NCBI GenBank assembly: GCA_963971225.1
Contig: OZ020269.1
Coordinates: 40,941,264 to 41,005,263, forward strand
Length of the DNA stretch: 64,000 nucleotides
Reading direction: 5' to 3'
Origin: Melieria omissa
Lineage: Eukaryota; Arthropoda; Insecta; Diptera; Ulidiidae
Every line of letters begins with the position of its first letter. Position 1 is the first letter of the stretch. Below are positions 21,837-30,620 of this stretch, piece by piece. Below the pieces are notes generated by a model. The model made no database searches. It was not told the origin of the DNA and saw nothing but the letters and a program-made list of their open reading frames with translations. A program made the position numbers and the translations under genes.

Positions 21837-24800
21837 AGCCGCCACCCACGACCTAATGCAGTTCCTTGAGGAGACTGGAGTTGACTTGGCTCTAATTCAG
21901 GAACCCTGGATCGTAGGAAACAGGGTTTGTGGGTTAGATTCAGGTCAATTTAGATTGCTTCATTCACGCGGTGAAGGTAAGATACGAGCCTGTATTGTAT
22001 ATAGAAGGTGCATTAATTTGTTTCTTTTGTCTCATTACAGTACTGGTGACCTGTGTGTGGCTGCATGCGAACGACGCGATGGGCGAGACCTGATCCTGTC
22101 GTCCGCATACATGCCATTCGAAGGGGAGGAACCACCGCCGAAGGAAGTCCGGGAGCTTGCTGCGCACGCCCGATCACGGAGGCTCGACCTTATCATCGGG
22201 TGTGATGCCAATGCACACCACATGCTGTGGGGAAGTTCCGACACCAACAGTAGGGGTGAGTCAATTTTTGAGTTTCTTCTAGGCTCTAACCTTGTGCTGT
22301 GCAATAGAGGCAATACGCCGACTTTCCACAATAGGGTTAGGGAGGAAGTCATAGATATTACCTTAGTTACCGACTCCAACACTATCTCCGTGGTCGACTG
22401 GAAAGTACTGACGGAATGTTCGTTCTCGGACCACATCCGTATAGTCTTTTCAGTGGCCATAGAGGTTGGATGTCCACAAACTTATAGGAATCCGAGAAAG
22501 ACTAACTGGCCTAAATTCAGTGCACTAGTTTCTCAGAAACTGGCATCGCGCAAAGCGATCGCTACATTCGAGAGAAACAACATTGACAGGTTAGTTGGTC
22601 TTCTAACGAAAGTGCTTAACAAGTCTTTTAATGAATCTTGTCCTAAAAGTCGAGCTCCACGGAAAACCAACGCGGTGTGGTGGACCCCAGAGCTAAGACA
22701 ACTTAGAACAGATACCAGACGGCTAAACTTAGCCGAACTGAAGAAGACTGGGGAGCCTACAAGGCTAGCTTTAATAAGTTTAAGAAGACTATTAGGGCGG
22801 CCAAGCGGGATAATTGGAGGAAGTACTGTGAATCCCTCGACAATGCCAACGAGGCCGCCAGACTTCGCAAGGTGCTAGCCGGGGCATCACATACCCCTAG
22901 CAGCATTAGGAAGTCTGACGGCTCGTGGACAGAATCGAGGGAGGAGCTTCTAGAGACTCTCATGAACACCCACTTTCCCGGTTGCACGAGTGTTGTTGAG
23001 ACGACCACGCCTCATAGACAGCACTCGTCACGACCTGATGCTTTAGTTAGGGGGATTATCGATGAGGTCAAAGTGGCATGGGCGATAGACACCTTCAACC
23101 CGTACAAATCTCCGGGTCCCGATGGTGTCATTCCGGCTATGCTGCAATGGTCTAAGGAGGCAGTGGTCAAAGTCTTGGTGCGAATCTTTAGGGAATCTCT
23201 CCAACAGGGCTATGTACCGCGCGCCTGGAAAGAGGTTAAGGTGGTGTTCATCCCCAAGACGGGGAAGTCAAACCACATCACTGCAAAAGACCGATCAGCC
23301 TGTCATCGTTCTTTCTTAAGACTTTGGAGAGGCTGGTGGATGTCTATGTCAGGGGAGTGGCACAGTCCAGGGGACTCTGCAGGACGCAACATGCGTATTG
23401 CAGGGGTAAATCTGTAGACAGCGCCTTACATGAGGTCGTTCAGATGATCGAAAAATCGCTGAGCGTCAAGGAGTATACGTTAGCCGCTTTCCTCGATATT
23501 GAGGGGGCCTTTAATAACGTCACTCTAGAGGCAATAACCAGTGCACTTAGAAAATTCGAAGTGGACGGGAAAGTGGTGAGGTGGACCAGCGATATGCTTA
23601 GTAGCAGAAGAGTTCACTCCAGCCTAGGCTCGTGCTTGGTGAGGAGGTTAACCACAAGGGGCACACCTCAGGGGGGCGTCCTTTCGCCTCTGCTGTGGCT
23701 GCTTGTGATAAACAACATCCTCGAGATCTTCGAATCCAGGAGGCTGCGAGTAGTAGCATATGCGGACGACGTCACTATCCTGATCCCTGGAAAATTTCTT
23801 TCCACCATCAGTGATCTCATGGAGTCTGCTTTAGGAGAACTCTCTAGGTGGGCAGAGCATAGTCTAGGAGTTAACCCCTCAAAGACGGTTATGGTACTGT
23901 TCACCCGGAGATACAAGATACCGGAGTTTAGGCTGCCGAAACTCAGCGGGATCACTATCACCCTCTCACCCGAGGTGAAATACCTTGGCACCACACTCGA
24001 CTCCAAGCTTTCTTGGAGACGCAACGTGGAAGAGCGGGTGAAGAAGAGCCTGAATGCCTTCTACGTCTGTCAGAAGGCCTTCGGGAAAAAGTGGGGATTG
24101 CGGCCGGGCATTGTCCACTGGATGTATACAGCGATCATTCGGCCGATCTTATGTTACGGAGCCATTGTCTGGTGGCCGGCCACGGACACCAGGTCCTTGG
24201 CGACGCAACTGATGAAGGTGCAGAGACTGGCGGCTATGGGAATAGCAGGAACCGTCAGAAGCACCCCCCAGGCAGGCCTAGAGATGATTCTACATCTCCA
24301 CCCAATAGAGCAGTTCATTAAGTGCTGTGCCGCTAAAGGCGCTCTCAGGCTGAGAGAGGCCAACTTGTGGAAAGAGCACGCTTATGGACACTCTGGGATC
24401 CTAAGGTCATTTACGAGGCCAGGTACGGAACATCAATTAGATTCCTGCACGGACTATCTGATACCATACCTGGATTTTGATTCGCGCGCACTTACCTCCT
24501 TTCCCTCAAGGGAAGAATGGGGACTTACAAGTGTGACAAGAGACGCCTCCATCACCATCTTCACAGATGGTTCTAAGATGGAGGAAGGTACAGGAGCTGG
24601 TCTCCACTCAGATGTACTAGGGGCTCAACGGTCTTTCAGACTCCCGGACCTCTGTAGCATCTTTCAGGCGGACATTTATGCAATCTGGAAAGCTGCTGAA
24701 TTAATCCGCGACAGCGGATTATCACCCACGGATATCACAATCTGTGTGGATAGTCAGGCAGCCCTTAAAGCGCTGGAATCAGCGACTGTGAAATCAAAGG

Positions 24801-25396
24801 TAGTGCAGAGTTGTCGCACTGCACTTCGCGGCATCGGACATCACCGAGTCACTCTCTGCTGGGTTCCGGGCCACTCTGGAGTGGCAGGAAACGAGGCAGC
24901 GGATGAGATGGCAAGAAAGGGGGTCGCCCTGCCTCTCCCCGAAGTGGATAACTCTGTGCTCCCTCCGATATCTGCCCTGTATTTGCGTATTGACAGGTTG
25001 AGCAAAACTTACATCGAGTCCTCGTGGCGGAGCAGAACTGATTGCAGTACCTGCCGGGCAATATGGCCTTCCCTTTCCGTGAGGAAAACGCGATATGTAC
25101 TGTCCCTGAGTCGAACCTCTATTAGGCAGCTTGTTGGAGTCATCACTGGACACTGCGCCATTGGATCTATGCTGGTCAAATGGTGCCTCTCGTCCAGTGA
25201 TGTCTGCAGAAGCTGTGGAGATGAGGAAGAAGTGGAAACGATCCAACACTACCTGTGCCACTGCCCGGCTCTGCAGGAACGCCGACTCCGTACCTTGGGG
25301 TCAAGGTTCCTGGTAGACTTGGCCTGCGCAGCAGTAGTTGAAATATCGGATCTACTCTCCTTCATCAAGAGGTCGAACTGGTTTGCCCCGAACTGA
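21811..25396 (+). pseudogene. LOA-like LINE #2 ORF2 (endonuclease, RT, RNase H)
   Basis: Three frames in sequence. The endonuclease (21811 to about 22790) has MQINLHHSKAATHDLMQFLE, LALIQEPWIVGN, LIIGCDANAHHMLWGSSDTN and CSFSDHIRIVFSV. After a frameshift come TFNPYKSPGPDGVIPAMLQ and VKVVFIPKTGKSNH, then after another near 23310 the remaining polymerase: AFLDIEGAFNNVTLEAI, RGTPQGGVLSPLLWLLVINN, VVAYADDVTILIPG and KYLGTTLDSKLSWRRN. RNase H follows with ITIFTDGSKMEEG, a changed second site FQADIYAIW (Asp at 24671-24673 where Glu is usual), CVDSQAALKAL and GNEAADEMARKG. The C-terminal zinc motif is CRSCGDEEEVETIQHYLCHC. Two frameshifts make it inactive as it stands. Confidence 0.92.
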
Positions 25397-25484
25397 GAGC
25401 CACTGGTTAGCTCCAGAATCTTCCATGAAGGGATTCACAATGGGCCATTTTGGCCTCCGAGTGGAAGTGCTGCCCTTGGGACGC

Positions 25485-25511
25485 ACACACCCTTCCCTAC
25501 CTAACCTAACC
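25485..25511 (+). repeat. CCTAA-repeat tail of LOA-like LINE #2
   Basis: The 3' end reads CCTACCTAACCTAACC before the target duplication. The same kind of tail terminates the small LINE remnant at 49489-49635. The unit CCTAA is the complement of TTAGG. Confidence 0.8.
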
Positions 25512-25570
25512 TAGGTTACCACTGGGAGCCAACGCATTAGTCACACTACCCGCACCAGTTGAGTCGGATG

Positions 25571-27013
25571 CTAAGCATTTATTGAAGGCTGCGCCTGTTT
25601 TTGAAAAAAACGGAAAGCGCGCACCCTAACATCAGCCGGCCACACGGATGGATTAAGCAGCTTATCATAGCAAGAAGAAGAGACGCCCAATTTGAAGTTA
25701 ATACGCTTAAGTGACTCAATGGGAACGTCCTTCTTGATAAGTCTGAAGCAACTAAGCTGATGTTTTTCAATATTAGTTTGACTGACTACGTAATTGATCA
25801 GACTATCTTCAGTCACCGACGGCAAAAACGATGAAAGATGGAGCCACTTCATAGATACAGCAACATCCAGGCCCGAGTGCGCATTAGATTCAACAACAAC
25901 TACCTTTTGTCTCCTACGCTATTTATCATGTACTGTGACCCATGCGGTGTCAGCGGCAGTATGCAGCGAAGCGCTAGCAGCAACCAACGAATGAGCAGGT
26001 CAAAGCGAGCAAGCATCAGCGGACGGCGCAGCAAGTGACGCAAACAAAGTATTAGGCGAAGTTTGAGAATGCTCAGCTGCCGGAGAGTGAGCGCCAGCCA
26101 GAGAGGCGCACGAAAGAGCAGCCGGATCAACAGCAGCATGAAACGATGAAGATGCAAATAGCGGCGCAGCGTTGGAAGCAGCGTGTGAATTAGAAGCAGC
26201 GATAACGTTGGCTTCAGCAGCAGCATTGAGTGCAGCCGTAGATTTTGCATTAGCGCTGATAGTAGCGTGAGACGAAGCAGCGATAGCGTTGACGTCAGCT
26301 GCATTGTTGACTGCAGCCATGAGACTGGCATCGGCGCTGATAGTAGCGTTGGGCGAAGCAGCGCGTATTTCAGCGGCAGTGATAGCGGTGGCGTTGGGAG
26401 CAGCTTTGACACTGGCAGCAGCAGGCGGGTTGGCTGCAGCGATGGAAGAAGCACGGGGCGAGGCAGTAAGCATACTAGCACTCGCGTTGGCGTTGGCGGC
26501 AGCAGTGGCATTGGGTGCAGCAGTACTGTTGGCGCCCCCGCTATTGGTAACACGGATCGAAGAAGGTCGGGCACCCAGCTTGTCACTGGCCCGTATTTGC
26601 AGTGGCGAACGAACAGCAACTGTAGGCGCAGCAGTGCGAACATCTGTCGCTTTGGAACGGGAGCGGGTGACCACGGACAGATTCTTGCCCACTGACGAAG
26701 ATGACGTCTTAGCTGCACTCAACTGCTCCGTGTGAGATGTTGCGAGAGAGTTTACGAGACCACGCAAAGCACTCAATTTTTCCAACATTAACGGCACCAC
26801 GGACGAGTAGGCAGAACGCGATTTCTTAATACAATCGTCACACCAAAAAATTAGATTAATGCTTGTTTTTAAAGTTTCTGCAACGTCTTTATTGAAGCCA
26901 GCACATTTAGGGTGCCACTTAGATAAACACGAGCCACATGACACCGTGTCAAGAGCACTGCAGACCAATTTGCAATTAAAACAGCAGGTCATAGCGGAGC
27001 GAAGAGCAAACAC
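25571..27013 (-). pseudogene. CR1-like LINE B ORF1 with PHD-type finger
   Basis: The minus-strand frame starts at 27013 or at the internal Met at 26992. The N-terminus is a zinc finger of PHD type, with Cys/His spacing seen in CCFNCKL, SCGSCLSKWHPKCAGF and FWCDDCIKK. A long Ala/Asn/Ser-rich low-complexity region covers the middle. Two in-frame stops follow (TGA at 26000-26002 and TAG about 90 bases later), and the same frame then continues to the C-terminal domain MKWLHLSSFLPSVTEDSLIN, CFRLIKKDVPIESLKRINF and SVWPADVRVRAFRFFQK. The C-terminal part is shared with LINE A. PHD-bearing ORF1s are known in CR1-like LINEs. Two nonsense mutations inactivate it. Confidence 0.85.
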
Positions 27014-27034
27014 GTCCGAACTCGACGACAGCTA

Positions 27035-28223
27035 TTAGACATTTTTTTCTAGAGTATTAAATTCATTCAAGTAATAAAGATATTTATCGTAAAAGATACA
27101 ATTATTCGTTAACTTAAACTTTTTATGAAACTTATTTCTCAAAATCTTTAGGTGTTTTAACTCTTTCGTGTACCAAGGGAGCTTATAAACTTTTTTGGCA
27201 TAAGTAGGAATGTTGTTTAGGCATATATCATAGACTAGGGTCCTGAACGAGTTATAGCATTCGACAACATCTGCGTGTAGGAAGAGTGAGTCCCAGTCAG
27301 TATTAAGAAATATTGAATTGAGATTGGCGAAGTTACACAAGTTATAGTTAAAGGCTGTTTTGTAAGCGGCAGAGGGCACATCAGCAAACTCATAAAATTC
27401 AAGGTATAAAAGTAATGGGAAATGGTGCGAATTCGCCGGGGAAATTGCACAGGAACTATGAGACAAATTTCAGTTATTACTACTTTATGTTATTACTAAT
27501 GAAAATTAAATCTAAGATACGGTTGAGATTATTTATAAAGCCATTAACTTGGTGTAAACCAATACTTAACAAATTGTCAATAAAAAGCGATTCAACAGAA
27601 CTATTTACATTAGAGGGTGTGAGAGAAAAGTTATTATCTAAGTGAGACCAACAAATATTACTTAAATTAAAGTCCCCTAGTACACACAACTGGTTATCAC
27701 CGACCTTCTCATGTAGCGCCATCAGATTATCAACGTGGGATTAATAAAGGGATTCCTGAGAGGCTGGAGGGATATAAGAGCAACACAGGAAAAGCAGTCC
27801 AGACGAACCGTGCAAACGAACACAGAGTTGATCGAGTAGTGAGTCGTCATGATCCAGTGAGATGAGCGATGCCCGAAGCATGCGACGAGCAGCGATCAAA
27901 ACACCACCTCCTCTGCAGCATCCCGTCCTAACTGCATCCCTGTCCTTGCGGAAAACATCAAATAAACTTGGATCGAAGAACTCAGAATCGAAGAAGCTCG
28001 AGTTCAGCCATGTTTCCACCAAGACAAAGACATCATGGTCCAATTGAGAGATACGTTTCCGAACAGAGTCTGCCTTTGTTCTGAGACCTGAACAATTTTG
28101 AAAATAAATTCGGATTCGTCGACACTGAGGACCAGTAGACAACGGTGCAGCTAAGTTAGTGCGGGCGGCTGCACTTGTTTTAGAAAAAAACGAAAAGGAC
28201 GAACTGTAACATTTGCCGGCCAC
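27035..28223 (-). pseudogene. CR1-like LINE A ORF2, endonuclease in pieces
   Basis: Three frames in order: RIYFQNCSGLRTKADSVRK with FVLVETWLNSSFFDSEFFD (catalytic Glu) and RGGGVLIAARRML; then LCVLGDFNLSNICWSHLDN (catalytic Asp and Asn) with RILDLIFISNNIK; then FPLLLYLEFYEFADVPSAAY, NYNLCNFANLNSIF and VYKLPWYTKELKHLKILRNK. Stops at about 27741 and 27480 separate the pieces. The end LNEFNTLEKN is where LINE B is inserted. Each block has a clear counterpart in LINE B. Confidence 0.85.
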
Positions 28224-28287
28224 AGGTCTGGACTCATCAGTTTTGCAATTCTAGATTCAGGAACACCCAACTTAAAGTTGATACGTT

Positions 28288-29660
28288 TTAGAGAATCAGT
28301 GGGGTATCTTTTTTTACAAGTCTATGGCAGGAAATGCTATTCCTTACAATACTGGCATGCTTAGTAACGTAGTCAATGATGTTGTCCGGAGTGACGGTTG
28401 GCTGAAACGATGAGAGGTGCAGCCACTTCAACCGAACAGCAACACCAAGTTCTGAGTTAGAATTCGATCCAATAATACGCTCTTGTTGACGTCTGTTGCT
28501 TTTCCTACCCGCAGTGACCCAGTCGGAGTTGAGAATAGATTGCCTCGTGTGAGAAGAAACTTCATGTCGCGCAGCAGCAGTAGCACCAGGAAGCGCCGGA
28601 GATTGCAAGAAATTATCAGGAGAGATAGGTAAAGCATAACTCTCAGCAGCAGCGACAACTTCAGAGAAACTGGGTGGAGCGCCATCAGAGCGGGAGACGG
28701 GAGAAGTACGCGGAGCAGCAGCCACATCCACAAGCAAGCGATCCGCAGCACTCAATGGCTGAGAGGCGGTGTCAAGAGCAACAGCAATATCAGCAGGAAG
28801 AGAGCGATCAGCTTTAGAGTTCAACGAGCACTTCGCGGATTTATTTTCTCGCTCAGCGGTTAGCAGTTGAGTGTTGTTGGCTTGCGGGAGCTGTGTATGC
28901 TCATTTAATCTCATTGCCTTATCATGAAGAGCTTCGTTAACAGCGCCATGCAGCTCTTTAACTTCACTGGAGAGAGACGAGATAGCAGATGCAACCTCAT
29001 TACCCGAAAATTGCTTCTTCAAAAGAGAGCAGTTCTGATTGCAAATTCTCAATCTTCTGTAACAAGAGCATTTTGTCAGATTGCAAATTGCTAATTAGCG
29101 AGAGCGCGTGGGCATTTTCGGATCTAAGAGCAATGATTTCGTTGAGGACAGATTGCAAAGTTATTTGTTGCTTGTTGTCAGTATCATCCGATTTTTCATT
29201 TCGGTTTAGGGTGTTGCTGTTGTAGATGCGTGGGAGTAGCTGATTTAGAGCAATGCACTTTTTGATGAAGTTGTTGCTTATTACCACCTTCTTTCACTTT
29301 CTCACTGCGCTGCTGGACAGAAACCGGTTTAGGCTGTTGCTGCTGTTGTTGGTGTGAAGTAGCAGGCGATAGCTGATTAGGAAGCGCGTCTTTTGATGAG
29401 ACCACTATGAGTCAATTGTTATCATTGTTGATAACTCTGTCCGTTGAATTAACTGGTAGATTTACGGGAGAGGGCAGGCGAACCGAATTACGGCGCACCG
29501 CGGAACAGACCTTGCTATGAAAAGGGCTATTGGAATTAATCATAAACTCCAAATCAGCTGGCAGAATATTCACACAGCTCAAGTGAAAAAATTCATTACA
29601 CTTTGCGCATTGCACTTTCAGTTGACCGCGATCAACCTTCTGTCCGCACACACAAGGCAT
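28288..29660 (-). pseudogene. CR1-like LINE A ORF1
   Basis: It starts at the Met at about 29660 with a Cys/His finger (MPCVCGQKVDRGQLKVQCAK, then CNEFFHLSCVNI). A Gln-rich part in a second frame follows (about 29200-29405). A coiled-coil-like segment in a third frame comes next, with a leucine and hydrophobic rhythm (LQSVLNEIIALRSENAHALS, KMLLLQKIENLQSELL). A Ser/Ala-rich part ends in the conserved C-terminal domain WLHLSSFQPTVTPDNIIDYV. Three frameshifts break it. The C-terminal block matches LINE B ORF1; the N-terminal two thirds do not align well, which fits fast ORF1 evolution. Confidence 0.8.
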
Positions 29661-29819
29661 TGTTGCTATAAAAGTGTCCAAGCAAACGATCGCCTTCGGA
29701 GCAAATCGCTTACTCTCGCACACAAAGTTAGATAAAGAAACGTAGCGAAGTCAGAAAACTAGACGAAAACTCCGCAAAGAAAACACGACCGTTGCCAATG
29801 ATGACTAGTCGACGATTTT

Positions 29820-30617
29820 TTGTACAAAGCGACCCTGCCGCAAACCCCAGCAGCAACAAAACGCGACCGTTCTGCCCATGACAGTTCGAACCGCGAAACA
29901 AAAAAGGCCAAGGTTGCCGGTGCAACAGAGGCCAAACGCGTTTTTAGTGACGTAGCAAGGGATCACCTGCAGGTGGCGCTGGTCGATGCCACCACCAATT
30001 GCGGCATGGAAGCCTTGGAGAAATGGGGAGAGATCGAGGCCAGGTTGACACAGATGGTCATGGACCATGTGATGAGCAACCTGGCAGCGCACCCGAAGGT
30101 GCCTCTCCCCGGTTTCGACTCGGCGGAAGTTGTTCGCGGGTATCGGGTGATCAAGTGCGAGGACCAATTCTCGAAGGATTTCCTGGAAGGCTGCATTTCC
30201 AAGCTCGGAGAAGCAGCGGGTGGCTTGAGGCTCAAGCTCATCCCAGCCAGCGAGATCCCCAGGAGACCAAGGGCTCGCATTTGGTTGCCCAATATGACAT
30301 TGGACATTGACAGCTTGCCGCTGGTGCCTTACCTGCAGGCGCACAATCCGACAGTGCCAATGGCGGATTGGCAGCTCTTGAAGGCGGAGGCTCCGCAGAA
30401 AAACAGTATTTCCTTCCTCCTAGTCATTAGTGAGGAATGCTTGCCTGCCCTGGAGAGGGCAGAATACAAACTTCGGTTTGGCGTGCGGCACGCGAGGCTG
30501 AAGGTCTTCCGCTCCTCCAATCCGGAAGAAGAGGACGCTGACGGGATCATTGATGCGCAGAAGTTGTTGGACGACGTCAGACTAGATGATCCGGACCATA
30601 ACACCCCCGTCCAGTAA
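29820..30617 (+). pseudogene. LOA-like LINE #3 ORF1, 5'-truncated
   Basis: An open frame of 265 codons. A basic N-terminal stretch (RETKKAKVAGATEAKRVFSD) is followed by HLQVALVDATTNCGMEALEK, a helical ALEKWGEIEARLTQMVMDHV, then VVRGYRVIKCEDQFSKDFLE and the conserved C-terminal domain RARIWLPNMTLDIDSLPLVP, ADWQLLKAEAPQKNSISFLL and LRFGVRHARLKVFRSSN. This resembles the DUF4780 type. The frame is unbroken, but comparison with LINE #4 shows that N-terminal sequence is missing. The stop at 30615-30617 lies three bases before the ORF2 ATG, so ORF2 was probably translated by reinitiation. Confidence 0.8.
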
Positions 30618-30620
30618 GAT

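Larger units (their letters stand above)
20305..25511 (+). mobile_element. LOA-like LINE #2, near full-length
   Basis: A 5.2-kb LINE inserted into CR1-like LINE B with a perfect 15-bp target duplication, TAGGTTACCACTGGG (20290-20304 and 25512-25526). It has a 5' untranslated region of about 290 bases, ORF1 (20593-21836, damaged), ORF2 (21811-25396, two frameshifts) and a 3' end with tandem CCTAA. The presence of RNase H after the reverse transcriptase and a C-terminal Cys/His motif, together with the ORF1 type, suggests the LOA clade of the Jockey group. The clean duplication and long open frames make it one of the younger insertions. Confidence 0.88.
17381..27033 (-). mobile_element. CR1-like LINE B, near full-length, split by LOA-like LINE #2
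   Basis: The minus strand carries ORF1 (25571-27013), ORF2 endonuclease (19400-20289) and reverse transcriptase (17465-19402), ending in an (AAAT)n tail at 17381-17402. Without the nested LINE at 20305-25511 its length is about 4.4 kb, a normal full size. It is inserted into LINE A of the same broad family: LINE A reads NTLEKN at 27040 and resumes LYNNY at 17370. The flanking bases (ATAGAGAATT at 17371-17380 and ATTAGACATT at 27034-27043) look like an imperfect duplication. An ORF1 with a PHD-type finger and a tail of short repeats is known for CR1-like elements; the clade name is inferred. Confidence 0.85.
27034..29735 (-). mobile_element. CR1-like LINE A, 5' half
   Basis: The minus strand holds ORF1 (28288-29660) and the endonuclease half of ORF2 (27035-28223). 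It stops at 27034 in the ORF2 linker, and the rest lies at 16686-17380 beyond LINE B. Divergence from LINE B is large at both DNA and protein level, so A and B are different subfamilies and A is the older. The 5' limit near 29735 is approximate; the sequence up to 29820 is unassigned. Confidence 0.82.

Noticed and set aside
25900..26718. Minus-strand 272-codon Leu/Pro-rich frame
   Set aside because: It is a shifted reading of the same low-complexity ORF1 DNA; no domain, and the conserved finger and C-terminal block lie in another frame.
26289..26735. Long plus-strand open frame rich in Ala
   Set aside because: It is the mirror of the low-complexity GCA/GCG-rich part of CR1-like LINE B ORF1 on the minus strand, whose domains and homology fix the coding strand.
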